DNA from: Alteromonas mediterranea DE
GTDB taxonomy: Bacteria; Pseudomonadota; Gammaproteobacteria; Enterobacterales; Alteromonadaceae
Direction of reading: 5' to 3'
Length of the DNA: 64,000 bases
Assembly: GCF_000020585.3 (NCBI RefSeq)
Contig: NC_011138.3
Coordinates: 3,758,662 to 3,822,661 of the forward strand
Shown here: piece after piece, positions 44,044-52,209 of the stretch
Numbering within the stretch: position 1 is the first letter of the stretch
Layout of the letters: each line of letters opens with the position of its first letter
Notes under the pieces: model-generated
Seen by the model: the letters and a program-made list of their open reading frames with translations, nothing else
What the model was told of the DNA's origin: nothing
Database searches by the model: none
Program-made: the position numbers and the translations under genes

Positions 44044-44427
44044 TTACCCTATGTGTGCTGTAGAGGCAATTTCTATTAAGGCTTCCGGCTTTACCAGGCC
44101 TACCTTAATGCAATAGCGCGCTGGCTTTTCACCCGGGAAGTATTCAGCATACACTTTGTTTACCGCCGCATAGTCGTCCCAATCTGTAATGAATATAGAG
44201 TTAAAGGTTACATCTTCCATGGTGCCACCGGCTTCTTGAATAACGCTCTTGATGGTTTCTAACACGTGGCGTGTTTGCGCTTCGGCATCGCCCACGTGAA
44301 CCACGTCATTGTTTTCGTCAAACGGTAACGTACCCGACACATATAAAATGTTGTCAGCCATAGACCCTGGAACAAAAGGGGCTATCGGTGTAGACGTACC
44401 GGCTGGAATAATCGCTTTCTTTGGCAT
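44044..44427 (-). CDS. rutC: RutC (RidA family) aminoacrylate deaminase
   Basis: A 127-residue RidA/YjgF-family protein proposed to hydrolyse 3-aminoacrylate to malonic semialdehyde. Family blocks: [58 protein letters not shown], and C-terminal [27 protein letters not shown] with the conserved Arg. AGAAGGATGAAA precedes the ATG. It is separated from rutB by 137 bases, longer than other gaps in this operon. Confidence 0.94.
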   Translation of the reverse strand: MPKKAIIPAGTSTPIAPFVPGSMADNILYVSGTLPFDENNDVVHVGDAEAQTRHVLETIKSVIQEAGGTMEDVTFNSIFITDWDDYAAVNKVYAEYFPGEKPARYCIKVGLVKPEALIEIASTAHIG

Positions 44428-44564
44428 GTTTTCATCCTTCTCGTTGCGCTATCTATGCATTGCTACTTTGCTTAGTGCTTATAAATGGTTTCTTTCAATT
44501 TGTGCTTAGTGCTTTACCGCGCTGCTTTGTTGTACGTGGCGAGCCTTGGCCAATAAAACACCGC

Positions 44565-45299
44565 CTAACGCGCCCCTTCAAACACTTCACAGAACTGGGC
44601 TGTGGTAGATACCCATCCGAAGAACGTTTGAATATTAAAAAGTGAGGCTTCATGAATGTCTGGCGGGCCGGCTTGATAGGCTGCATCAGCAAGTACTACC
44701 CCAAAATACTCTAAGTGAAATCCATCGCGTAAGGTGGATTCCACGCACACATTGGTGGCAATGCCGGTAAACACCAGGTTACGGATACCGCGGGCCCGCA
44801 GCATGCTGTCTAAATTGGTATTGTAAAAGCCGCTGTAGCGGGTCTTGGGAATAACGATATCGCCCTCTTGCGGCTTAAGGGCGTCTACAAGGGCGTAGTC
44901 CCACGTTCCTTTGGCGAGCAAACTGCCTTTTAATTCTGGCTGTTTGCGCATGGTTTTAAGGGCATTCGATTTGTACCAGTTAGGTGAACCGGGGCCGCCA
45001 GCCTCTTTATAATCGGCATCCCAACCGTTTTGTAAAAAGACTACTGGCATACCTGCGGCGCGAGCGGTATCCAGCACCTTGACGGTATTGGCTATCACAG
45101 GTTTGGTCGTTGACACATCAAACCCAGCCTTATCTAAATACCCGTTTTTACTGGCGTATGCGTTTTGTAAATCCACTACGATAACGGCGGTTTCACTGGG
45201 GTTTAACGTTAAAGGTTCAGGTTTAGCGGGCAATACAGGCTGCCCGGTTTGGCGTTCCTGAAAACAGCCTGAGACTTCAAACACATCACCGGCAGACAT
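44565..45299 (-). CDS. rutB: ureidoacrylate amidohydrolase RutB
   Basis: A 244-residue isochorismatase-fold cysteine hydrolase that splits ureidoacrylate peracid/ureidoacrylate into aminoacrylate, CO2 and ammonia. Catalytic residues are recognisable: Asp in [12 protein letters not shown], Lys in [10 protein letters not shown] and Cys in [15 protein letters not shown]. Its ATG overlaps the rutA stop by one base (TAATG), so the two are translationally coupled. Length and position match the E. coli gene. Confidence 0.95.
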   Translation of the reverse strand: MSAGDVFEVSGCFQERQTGQPVLPAKPEPLTLNPSETAVIVVDLQNAYASKNGYLDKAGFDVSTTKPVIANTVKVLDTARAAGMPVVFLQNGWDADYKEAGGPGSPNWYKSNALKTMRKQPELKGSLLAKGTWDYALVDALKPQEGDIVIPKTRYSGFYNTNLDSMLRARGIRNLVFTGIATNVCVESTLRDGFHLEYFGVVLADAAYQAGPPDIHEASLFNIQTFFGWVSTTAQFCEVFEGAR

Positions 45300-46387
45300 T
45301 AGGCAGCTCCTGATGTGTTTAGCAGGTGCTGGCGCGACTTCATCAGTGGCTGAATTTTAGTGCCGAAATCATCCATACCTTTTAAGAAATCATCAAACGT
45401 TAGCAGTACCCCTTCACAACCCGGAACCGTTGCGATTTCATCTAGCATAGAAGCGACTGATTCATAAGAGCCAACGAGCGTACCCATATTCAGGTTTACC
45501 GCTGAGGTTGGGTTGGTCATGTCTCGAATGTTAGTGTCTTTGCCCGACTTTTTATCAGCCGCACCCTGCGTTGCCATCCAATCTAACGCCGACTGATCTT
45601 TACCCTCTTTATAACTTTCCCATTTAGCCATGGCGGCTTCGTCGGTTTCATCAGCAATAACCATGACGAGTACAGCGGAGCCTACGCTGCGACCGTGTTT
45701 TTCAGCCGCCTCGGTTAAGCGCGCAGCGGTTGGAGCAAATGCGGTAGGTGTATTCACACCTTTACCAAAGCAGAAGTTATAGTCGGCGTGACGGGCCGAG
45801 AAATCCATGCCCGCGGCACTTTGCCCTGCACAAATAAGCGGTATTTTGCGCTGTGGTTTAGGCAGCATTCGGCAGTCATCCATTTGGAAGTGCTCGCCTT
45901 TAAAATCACTTTTTCCCGTTTCCCACAACTCTTTAACCACCTTGATGTATTCATCAAGGTACTCATAGCGATTACCAAAGAATTCGTCGCCAGGCCACAT
46001 GCCCATTTGGGAGTACTCGGGGCGCTGCCACCCGGTAACTAAGTTCACGCCAAAGCGGCCGTTAGAAATGGAATCGATAGTGGTTGCCATACGCGCCATA
46101 ATCGCTGGCGGTAAAACTAACGTGGCGGCTGTGGCATATAGCTGAATTTTTGAAGTGACGGCAGCAAGACCGGCCATTAGGGTGAACGATTCTAAGTTGT
46201 AATCCCAAAACTCCGTTTCACCGCCAAATCCTCGTAACTTGATCATCGAGAGTGCGAAATCCATATCGTACTTTTCAGCCTTCATCACAATCTCTTTGTT
46301 GAGATCGAACGTTGGTTTGAACTGAGGTGAATTTTTAGAAATTAACCAGCCGTTGTTACCAATTGGAATAAATACACCAATATCCAT
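45299..46387 (-). CDS. rutA: pyrimidine monooxygenase RutA
   Basis: A 362-residue flavin-dependent (FMN, luciferase-like) monooxygenase that opens the uracil or thymine ring between N3 and C4, giving ureidoacrylate peracid. RutA features: [21 protein letters not shown] at the start, [36 protein letters not shown], and [28 protein letters not shown]. It is the first gene of the operon, read leftward from the region shared with rutR. GAGGGAACAAC precedes its ATG. Confidence 0.97.
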   Translation of the reverse strand: MDIGVFIPIGNNGWLISKNSPQFKPTFDLNKEIVMKAEKYDMDFALSMIKLRGFGGETEFWDYNLESFTLMAGLAAVTSKIQLYATAATLVLPPAIMARMATTIDSISNGRFGVNLVTGWQRPEYSQMGMWPGDEFFGNRYEYLDEYIKVVKELWETGKSDFKGEHFQMDDCRMLPKPQRKIPLICAGQSAAGMDFSARHADYNFCFGKGVNTPTAFAPTAARLTEAAEKHGRSVGSAVLVMVIADETDEAAMAKWESYKEGKDQSALDWMATQGAADKKSGKDTNIRDMTNPTSAVNLNMGTLVGSYESVASMLDEIATVPGCEGVLLTFDDFLKGMDDFGTKIQPLMKSRQHLLNTSGAA

Positions 46388-46688
46388 GTTGTTCCCTCTG
46401 CTTGTATGCGTTTTGAGCTGTTTAAACAGCTTTTTGTCAGGTTGCCGAGTTCAAAAATTTGAAGAGGCGGTACAAAGACTGAACAGCATAAAACAGGCCA
46501 ATTAATTTACTTGTTAATTTTCAACACCTTAATAGGATACCAAGTTTAAAATGGACCTTTTGGTTCAATTTGAAACATCCAGTCCAGTGCAGGTGAACTT
46601 ATTTGGTGCAATTTTGTGCAAAGCGGTTTATCGCTACACTAACTCCGCGTAAACTAGGTATATGAATATAAAATGCTGCAGTTAAGAA
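46388..46688. promoter_or_regulatory. rutA-rutR divergent control region
   Basis: A 301-base AT-rich region between the divergent rutA and rutR starts. It contains the RutR-type box at 46551-46568 and no gene. The box is 164 bases upstream of rutA and 121 bases upstream of rutR, so it could control both. Confidence 0.7.
46551..46568. promoter_or_regulatory. RutR-type operator
   Basis: ATGGACCTTTTGGTTCAA has half-sites TGGACC and GGTTCA separated by TTTT, five of six positions symmetrical. The E. coli RutR consensus TTGACCANNTGGTCAA has the same ACC-four bases-GGT spacing. Location between rutA and rutR supports autoregulation and uracil- or thymine-responsive derepression of the operon. Confidence 0.75.
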
Positions 46689-47363
46689 GTGATGAAGTCT
46701 GAAGGTAAAGCAATTCCAAAACCAGCCCGCGCATTTAGCCCCACGGCCCAAAAGCGCCGAGAAAAAGCACTGAAGGAAAAGCGCGCTCGAATTATGCAGG
46801 CAGCCCTTACGTTGTTTTCAAAAAATGGAGTAAGCGGAACAACGGTGGAACAAATATCCGAGCTAGCCAACGTATCGAAAAGCAACTTACTTTATTATTT
46901 TAAAAGCAAAGATGGGCTGTATTTATCAGTGATCACTCACCTTCTAGATGTGTGGTTAAGTCCCCTACAAAGCTTTTCTGCAGAGCAAGAGCCTATAGAA
47001 ACGTTAAGAGAGTACATTAAAGTTAAGCTTGAAATGTCGCGAGACAACCCCGCCGAATCCAAGCTTTTTTGTATGGAAGTAGTACAAGGTGCACCGCTTT
47101 TGATCAAAGAATTAGAGACACCGCTTAAAGTCTTGCTCGACGCCAAAAGCGCCGTAATCAATGAGTGGATTACTGCAGGTAAACTCAATGCAGTAGAGCC
47201 CGTTCATTTAATATTTAGCATCTGGGCCATAACTCAACATTACGCAGACTTCAGTGTTCAGATAAAGGCCGTGACTGGCAACGATTTAAGCGACCCCGTT
47301 TTTTTTGAAAGCACCTTAAAGAACATTCAGCATATTATTTTAGATGGCTTGCAGCCCCACTAA
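46689..47363 (+). CDS. rutR: TetR family regulator RutR
   Basis: A 224-residue TetR-family regulator with an HTH at about residues 32-80 (IMQAALTLFSKNGVSGTTVEQISELANVSKSNLLYYFKSKDGLY) and a C-terminal domain matching the RutR type (RDNPAESKLFCMEVVQGAPLL and LIFSIWAITQHYADF). RutR binds uracil or thymine and then releases its operator. It is divergent from rutA, with the operator between them. A basic N-terminal tail of about 25 residues precedes the HTH. It ends three bases before the convergent Crp/Fnr gene. Confidence 0.94.
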   Translation: MMKSEGKAIPKPARAFSPTAQKRREKALKEKRARIMQAALTLFSKNGVSGTTVEQISELANVSKSNLLYYFKSKDGLYLSVITHLLDVWLSPLQSFSAEQEPIETLREYIKVKLEMSRDNPAESKLFCMEVVQGAPLLIKELETPLKVLLDAKSAVINEWITAGKLNAVEPVHLIFSIWAITQHYADFSVQIKAVTGNDLSDPVFFESTLKNIQHIILDGLQPH

Positions 47364-47366
47364 TTG

Positions 47367-48038
47367 CTATATGGGCAACAGCGAGGAGCTTTCCTTCAAG
47401 AATTTTTCAAGACGCTCGATGTTGCTTATCACAACCCCGCCATAGCGCTTTTCAAGGAGTTGCATGTCATATAATTTAGTGAGCGACTTATGCGCGGTAA
47501 GTACTGTAACGCCAAGCCTTTCGGCATAATCACTTTGGCGCAAAGGTATGAAGTCGCGTCGAGAGGTTAAATGCGCCTGGTAAATGAGTTTGGCTAACTG
47601 AACGTGAGTGGGTAAACGGCGAATATCATCCAGCCTCTCTAACGCGGCGTGTAGCTTTATTGCTAAAGAACGTGTAATAAAAGCAGCAATAGCAGGATGT
47701 TGGCTTACCAGTGAATGAAATGCAGGCTCGGGAATTTGTAATATTTTACATTCAGTTAGCGCTTGGGCGTGGTGTGTTCTAGCAAGTGATGCATACAAAG
47801 TAAACTCGCCAAAGGTGTCTCCCCTGCGCAAAATCGTTGTAATTTGATAGCTGCCATCTAAGCCATAGTTTCCTATTTTCACCTCTCCCGAGACAACGAT
47901 AGACAGCCCTTTATTCTTGCTCCCTCTATCATGAATTGTAGTGCTAGCCGCATAGGCTTTAACGTTACCGTAAGGCATACAGTTATCAAGGTAGTCGTCG
48001 GGCATCACCGTTTGCGCTATACCGTGAATGTAAGACAT
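47367..48038 (-). CDS. Crp/Fnr family transcriptional regulator
   Basis: A 223-residue Crp/Fnr regulator: cyclic-nucleotide-binding beta-roll at about residues 20-130 (GLSIVVSGEVKIGNYGLDGSYQITTILRRGDTFGEFTLYA), dimerisation helix, and a winged helix at 160-215 (LRQSDYAERLGVTVLTAHKSLTKLYDMQLLEKRYGGVVI). It lacks an Fnr-type N-terminal cysteine cluster (one Cys near the start only). It is divergent from the fatty acid hydroxylase gene, with a TTGA-TCAA palindrome in the shared gap, so it may control that gene. Confidence 0.9.
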   Translation of the reverse strand: MSYIHGIAQTVMPDDYLDNCMPYGNVKAYAASTTIHDRGSKNKGLSIVVSGEVKIGNYGLDGSYQITTILRRGDTFGEFTLYASLARTHHAQALTECKILQIPEPAFHSLVSQHPAIAAFITRSLAIKLHAALERLDDIRRLPTHVQLAKLIYQAHLTSRRDFIPLRQSDYAERLGVTVLTAHKSLTKLYDMQLLEKRYGGVVISNIERLEKFLKESSSLLPI

Positions 48039-48068
48039 ACGACTCCAAAACTATACTTGTATATATTC

Positions 48069-48084
48069 TTGAATGTTAACTCAA
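48069..48084. promoter_or_regulatory. TTGA-N8-TCAA palindrome, candidate Crp/Fnr-family site
   Basis: TTGAATGTTAACTCAA lies in the 88-base gap between the divergent Crp/Fnr-type regulator and fatty acid hydroxylase starts. Outer arms TTGA/TCAA match the half-site ends of Fnr-like boxes but the spacing is two bases longer than the Fnr consensus. Its place makes it a candidate site for the adjacent regulator. Confidence 0.4.
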
Positions 48085-48126
48085 TGTAAATTGCTCGACA
48101 ACATTCAAATAGCAGGTAATAAAATA

Positions 48127-49020
48127 ATGAATTATCAGTGGGCAATTTTGGCGGTGTTCATCACCTTTGCGCTGTTGGAAGCAAAAAACGGTAAGCTATT
48201 TAAAAAGTCCAGCGAAGTCAGTGATGATGGGAAGGTAGAGCTTATCGGTACGTTGCTGTTGTTTGTGGTAACCCAACCTTTTGTCCTGTTTAGTTCTGCC
48301 GCCATCATGGCGTTAGCCTTTCCTCAGCTTCAAGGTGCACTTGCCGACTCGCCGGTCCTTATACACATCGCGCTGCTATTGATATTCGATGACATGATGC
48401 AATACTGGTGGCATAGACTATCTCACTCCACGCGCTTTCTTTATAACTTGCACAGGGCTCACCACAACGCCAAATACATGAGCGTTCGCATCATCTACAG
48501 GAACAACTTTTTCTATTACCTGTTTATGCCTTCACTTTGGTTTTCTGGTGCACTGATTTATTTAGGGCTAGGGTGGACTTACGCATTCTATTTGGTGGTC
48601 AAGCTTACCGTAATCACAGGCGCACACGCCGAGTGGAAATGGGATAGATTGCTATATCAAACGCCATGGCTACATCCCATAGCTTGGGTGGTAGAGCGCA
48701 CAATATCTACCCCTTCGACACACAGTGCCCACCATGGCTTAAAAGCGGATGATGGCATTACCAACTACAAAGGTAATTATGGAAATCTGTTATTCTTTTG
48801 GGATGTGCTATTTGGTACCGCTAAAATCACGCGCCAATATCCTGCGCAATACGGCATAGAAGGCATGTTTTACGCTAACTGGAAAGAGCAACTGATATGG
48901 CCGCTATATAAGACGCCGAGAAAGCCAAAGCGTGTACAAACGGAAACTGTCCACACACATGCACCACCGCCCGCCTCAGAATCACAAACAATATGCCATG
49001 CTGTAAAAGGCAAGGCCTAA
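48127..49020 (+). CDS. fatty acid hydroxylase / sterol desaturase family protein
   Basis: A 297-residue integral membrane di-iron enzyme of the fatty acid hydroxylase/sterol desaturase family, with four or more hydrophobic helices. The histidine boxes are present: WWHRLSH (HxxxH), LHRAHH (HxxHH) and HSAHH (HxxHH), with a further His in GAHAEWKWD. Substrate could be a fatty acid, hopanoid or sterol-like lipid. ATG 48127 is chosen because AGGTAA precedes it and the first helix starts at once; an ATG at 48073 lies inside the candidate operator. The last 40 residues are hydrophilic. Confidence 0.88.
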   Translation: MNYQWAILAVFITFALLEAKNGKLFKKSSEVSDDGKVELIGTLLLFVVTQPFVLFSSAAIMALAFPQLQGALADSPVLIHIALLLIFDDMMQYWWHRLSHSTRFLYNLHRAHHNAKYMSVRIIYRNNFFYYLFMPSLWFSGALIYLGLGWTYAFYLVVKLTVITGAHAEWKWDRLLYQTPWLHPIAWVVERTISTPSTHSAHHGLKADDGITNYKGNYGNLLFFWDVLFGTAKITRQYPAQYGIEGMFYANWKEQLIWPLYKTPRKPKRVQTETVHTHAPPPASESQTICHAVKGKA

Positions 49021-49036
49021 TTTGGTATAAACGAGC

Positions 49037-49067
49037 TATGGGGTCAGAGTAATCACTCTGCCCCCAT
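49037..49067. repeat. GGGGTCAGAGT inverted repeat after the hydroxylase gene
   Basis: TATGGGGTCAGAGT (49037-49050) and ACTCTGCCCCCATA (49055-49068) form a stem with a four-base loop and one mismatch. It is 17 bases after the hydroxylase stop and upstream of the VF530 gene; a second, degenerate copy lies after VF530. Confidence 0.82.
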
Positions 49068-49125
49068 AATCTATTAAGTTCGTGGTAAACTAACTGCTCG
49101 AACTTAGACAAAACAGCGACACGTT

Positions 49126-49347
49126 ATGAACCAACAACCCAATAACCCACTTCACGGCTTAACCCTAGAGAAAATCGTCACTCAACTTCACGAACGATAC
49201 GGGTGGGATGGGTTGTATTACCGAATCAAGGTGAACTGCTTTAACAACGACCCCTCGATTAAATCGTCGCTCAAATTTTTAAGAAAAACACAGTGGGCAA
49301 GGGATAAAGTAGAGCAACTTTACATTCAAACGTTTAGTGATAAATAG
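49126..49347 (+). CDS. VF530 family DNA-binding protein
   Basis: A 73-residue protein of the VF530 (DUF2132) family: [62 protein letters not shown] is the full conserved domain (residues 5-67). A solution structure of a Vibrio member gave the DNA-binding annotation; physiological role unknown. It stands alone between two GGGGTCAGAGT-type repeats. No strong ribosome binding site is seen. Confidence 0.93.
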   Translation: MNQQPNNPLHGLTLEKIVTQLHERYGWDGLYYRIKVNCFNNDPSIKSSLKFLRKTQWARDKVEQLYIQTFSDK

Positions 49348-49352
49348 CTAAC

Positions 49353-49378
49353 AGGGCAGCGTTTTACACTGACCCCAT
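49353..49378. repeat. degenerate GGGGTCAG-family inverted repeat after VF530
   Basis: AGGGCAG (49353-49359) and CTGACCCCA (49369-49377) are arms of the same repeat family, with a poor stem. It separates the VF530 and metallo-beta-lactamase-fold genes, whose 3' ends face each other, and has a T-run on its right side. Confidence 0.55.
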
Positions 49379-49396
49379 TTTTTTACGCAGTAGCGC

Positions 49397-50287
49397 TTAG
49401 GCGTCTTTATAGAGCGTAGCTATCCACTTTTCTTCATTGATAAAGTTCCAACTCCAATCAGACCATTTATCTTCTAGGCCCATGGTTTTGACTTCATCGA
49501 GAGTCTTTCCGTCTTGTTTAAGCGCTTTGACGTAGTTAAACGTCTCGCTGATCATGCTTAAAAACGCAGTGTATTCCTGCTTGTTGCTGATATCACCGTG
49601 ACCAGGAATAATGACGGTGTCATCGTCAATTTTGGCTAGCAGTTGTTTAACTGAATCCATATAACCTTCTACGTTTCCACCTGCTCCTTGATCAATATAA
49701 GGAAAGCGTCCATTGAAGAATAGGTCTCCAGTGTGCATTACATTAGGTTGCTCGAACCACACTACACTGTCACCATCTGTATGCCCTACTGCTAAGTGCA
49801 TCACATGAAGGGTTTCACCATTAAAATAAATTTTAATGCCATCTTCATAAGTAATGGTGGGGAGCGCTTCTGGTTTTACTTTTTCATCATCGGCTAAACG
49901 CACGCGAACGTTTTCATGGGCTAGAATAGTCGCCCCTTTATGGCTATGGAAAAACGCATTAGAACCCGTGTGATCGCCGTGGTAATGGGTATTGATCACG
50001 TACTTTGGTTTATCGCTGCCAAGCTGCCCTAGTTGCGCCGCTATCTTCTCAGCCAGTGGCGCAAATTGGTCATCGATGATTAGCACCCCATCTTCCCCGG
50101 CCGAAACGCCAATATTGCCCCCTGCACCCGTAAGCATGTGCACAGAGCCTTTAATCGCTGTTGCTTTAACTTCGACATCGGCAAATCTATCTTGCGCAAT
50201 GGCAGTGTTAAACGGTGAAAGTGCCAATGGGCTCGCGGCAATAAGCGCAGCCAAAATATGGGTTTTAAAACGAGGTACAGTTTTCAT
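49397..50287 (-). CDS. exported MBL-fold metallo-hydrolase
   Basis: A 296-residue metallo-beta-lactamase-fold protein with a signal peptide (cleavage after AIAQ, about residue 31). Zinc ligands are recognisable: NTHYHGDHTGSN (HxHxDH), HLAVGHTDGDS, and IIPGHGDISN. It resembles the periplasmic MBL-fold group that includes B-class-like hydrolases and quinoprotein-relay proteins, but lacks signature residues that would name a beta-lactamase. AGGAAATAATA precedes the ATG. Substrate unknown. Confidence 0.88.
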   Translation of the reverse strand: MKTVPRFKTHILAALIAASPLALSPFNTAIAQDRFADVEVKATAIKGSVHMLTGAGGNIGVSAGEDGVLIIDDQFAPLAEKIAAQLGQLGSDKPKYVINTHYHGDHTGSNAFFHSHKGATILAHENVRVRLADDEKVKPEALPTITYEDGIKIYFNGETLHVMHLAVGHTDGDSVVWFEQPNVMHTGDLFFNGRFPYIDQGAGGNVEGYMDSVKQLLAKIDDDTVIIPGHGDISNKQEYTAFLSMISETFNYVKALKQDGKTLDEVKTMGLEDKWSDWSWNFINEEKWIATLYKDA

Positions 50288-50350
50288 TATTATTTCCTTG
50301 TTAGAAGCCTGTTTAAATAAGACCTCTTACACTATGACCCAATTTCACAA

Positions 50351-50599
50351 TTAGATCATTTTTTCATCATCAGGGATCTCGCCTACGTATTCAAAACGAG
50401 GAAGCGTTTGCCCGCCTTTTTCCACCGTTTCGAAAAACATTTCCAGTGGACGCACCCACAGCGCTTTTTCGCCGTAGCACGGACGATAAACCACAAGCTT
50501 ACTTTCATCTTCTGAATGGGTAGCAATTTCATATACATCATATAAGTTCCCTTTGTAGTGCTTATAGCGACCGGGGGTTTTAAGTTGTTTAGCGTTCAT
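50351..50599 (-). CDS. DUF1653 domain protein
   Basis: An 82-residue protein consisting of one DUF1653 domain (GRYKHYKGNLYDVYEIATHSEDESKLVVYRPCYGEKALWVRPLEMFFETV). GAAGGACGTT directly precedes ATG 50599, so I prefer it to an upstream in-frame start. Small, acidic, cytosolic; function unknown across bacteria. Lies 82 bases before the end of dinB on the same strand. Confidence 0.9.
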   Translation of the reverse strand: MNAKQLKTPGRYKHYKGNLYDVYEIATHSEDESKLVVYRPCYGEKALWVRPLEMFFETVEKGGQTLPRFEYVGEIPDDEKMI

Positions 50600-50681
50600 A
50601 ACGTCCTTCTCGAAAAATTGAGTCAAATATTAAAGGTCAGTTAGCCTTCGCTTTACATTAAAGGTTAACAATAGCGCGCTG

Positions 50682-51755
50682 CTAAGTACTTTCAAAAGGC
50701 AAAACCAGCTGTTGTGTTGATTGGTCGGCGGCGAGGCCTATGTGAACGCCCACAAGTCGAATACCCCGCCCTGTTGCTCGTTCAAAGGCTTCCTGCATGA
50801 GTGTACGAAAATACGCTTCATCAAGGGTTGCACAGCGATGCTCGACCGTGGTTAGCTGAAAGTCATTGAACTTAAGCTTCACGCCCTGCGTGCGAATGCG
50901 TACCGGTTTACCCGTTCGCTTTTTGTGATTATCCATTCGCTCTTGAAGCTTTTCAAACAAGTGGGGCAAGAAGTCGATACATTCATCAAGTGTATGTATA
51001 TCATCACTTAGCGTGCGCTCTACCCCTATAGACTTGCGCTCTCGAGATACTGACAACTCACGCTCATCGATGCCATGAGCCCGCTCCCACAGCACACTAC
51101 CAAATTTGCCCAGTTCTTTTTGAATACGCTCGAAAGGATACTGACGAACGTCATTGCAGGTATTAAGCCCCATGCGCTGCAGCTTTTGCATGGTAACTTT
51201 GCCAACGCCCGGAATTTTCTTTAGCGGCATGTCGCGTACAAACGCATCGAGTTTGTCGGGAGTTATCACGCAGATGCCGTCGGGTTTGTTTTCGTCACTG
51301 GCCACTTTTGCCACAAACTTGCAGGGGGCCACGCCCGCGGAAGCAGTAAGACCTAACTCGCTTTGAATACGCGCGCGTATCTCTTCGGCAATTAACGTAG
51401 CGCTGCCCCCACAAAACTCGCTATTGGTGACATCTAGGTAGGCTTCATCTAATGATAAGGGCTCGATAAGGTCAGTATAGTCTGCAAAGATTTTACGTAT
51501 TTTTTGTGATTCAGCGGCGTATACGTCCATGCGCCCTTTCACTAAAGTAAGATTAGGGCATAGTTTTACAGCATACGCGGTGGCCATCGCTGAACGCACC
51601 CCATATTTACGGGCGGGATAATTACAGGTAGAAATAACCCCTCGACGGTCGGCACTGCCGCCAATCGCAATGGGAATATCGCGCAAAGCTGGGTTGTCGC
51701 GCATTTCAACTGCGGCGTAAAAACAATCCATGTCGACGTGGATAATTTTTCGCAT
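50682..51755 (-). CDS. dinB: DNA polymerase IV (DinB)
   Basis: A 357-residue Y-family translesion DNA polymerase. The palm motifs [15 protein letters not shown] and [12 protein letters not shown] carry the catalytic acidic residues, a helix-hairpin-helix with [13 protein letters not shown] follows, and the little-finger domain ends in the beta-clamp motif QQLVLPF. Length is usual. No LexA box was recognised in the intergenic region, though I did not search exhaustively. Confidence 0.96.
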   Translation of the reverse strand: MRKIIHVDMDCFYAAVEMRDNPALRDIPIAIGGSADRRGVISTCNYPARKYGVRSAMATAYAVKLCPNLTLVKGRMDVYAAESQKIRKIFADYTDLIEPLSLDEAYLDVTNSEFCGGSATLIAEEIRARIQSELGLTASAGVAPCKFVAKVASDENKPDGICVITPDKLDAFVRDMPLKKIPGVGKVTMQKLQRMGLNTCNDVRQYPFERIQKELGKFGSVLWERAHGIDERELSVSRERKSIGVERTLSDDIHTLDECIDFLPHLFEKLQERMDNHKKRTGKPVRIRTQGVKLKFNDFQLTTVEHRCATLDEAYFRTLMQEAFERATGRGIRLVGVHIGLAADQSTQQLVLPFEST

Positions 51756-51900
51756 TGTCCGCCTTCATTCTTTAGCTTTAAACGTAAAACTGTACAAAAA
51801 GACAGTATATTACTAATAACGTTGAATTACACTAGTTCGTTATGGATTCTAAATAGAATTGATGGCTCGCACGCATAGTTCACGGCTGTGTTAAAAAAAC

Positions 51901-51937
51901 AAAAATAGCGCTGTCGATTAGCATCTAACAGCGCTTT
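51901..51937 (-). terminator. terminator after nqrM
   Basis: Stem AGCGCTGT (51907-51914) / ACAGCGCT (51928-51935) with a 13-base loop, followed on the minus strand by a U-rich tract. It lies 30 bases after the nqrM stop. Confidence 0.85.
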
Positions 51938-51966
51938 TAGATTTTAAGCCAACGAAAGGCGAAGCA

Positions 51967-52200
51967 TTACAAAATTTGGTTCTGCTTCCACTCGTTTAGC
52001 TTTTTCTGGCGGGCTTCTTCTTTTTCCATGCGTGACTTTTTACGATCACACGGTTCTGGGCAATCACAGGCTTTCTCAATACCTAGTGCACCTAAGCCAC
52101 CGCAACTTCCAGAAATAGATTTTTTCTGAACTAGGTAGCCAACGGCCATGGCCAAAACCATAGTAAGAAAGAAACCGAAAGCGAGAATAAATGTAGACAT
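51967..52200 (-). CDS. nqrM: Na+-NQR maturation factor NqrM
   Basis: A 77-residue membrane-anchored protein needed to build active Na+-NQR; it is thought to deliver iron to the cysteine-bound Fe centre between NqrD and NqrE. One N-terminal helix (residues 3-25) is followed by a Cys-rich segment, GSCGG and ACDCPEPCDRKK, then a charged tail. It starts nine bases after apbE and is part of the nqr maturation group. Confidence 0.93.
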   Translation of the reverse strand: MSTFILAFGFFLTMVLAMAVGYLVQKKSISGSCGGLGALGIEKACDCPEPCDRKKSRMEKEEARQKKLNEWKQNQIL

Positions 52201-52209
52201 CGCTACCCC

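Noticed and set aside
49397..50287. Beta-lactamase conferring antibiotic resistance.
   Set aside because: It has the MBL zinc motif but no residue pattern specific for class B beta-lactamases, and such exported MBL-fold proteins have many other roles.
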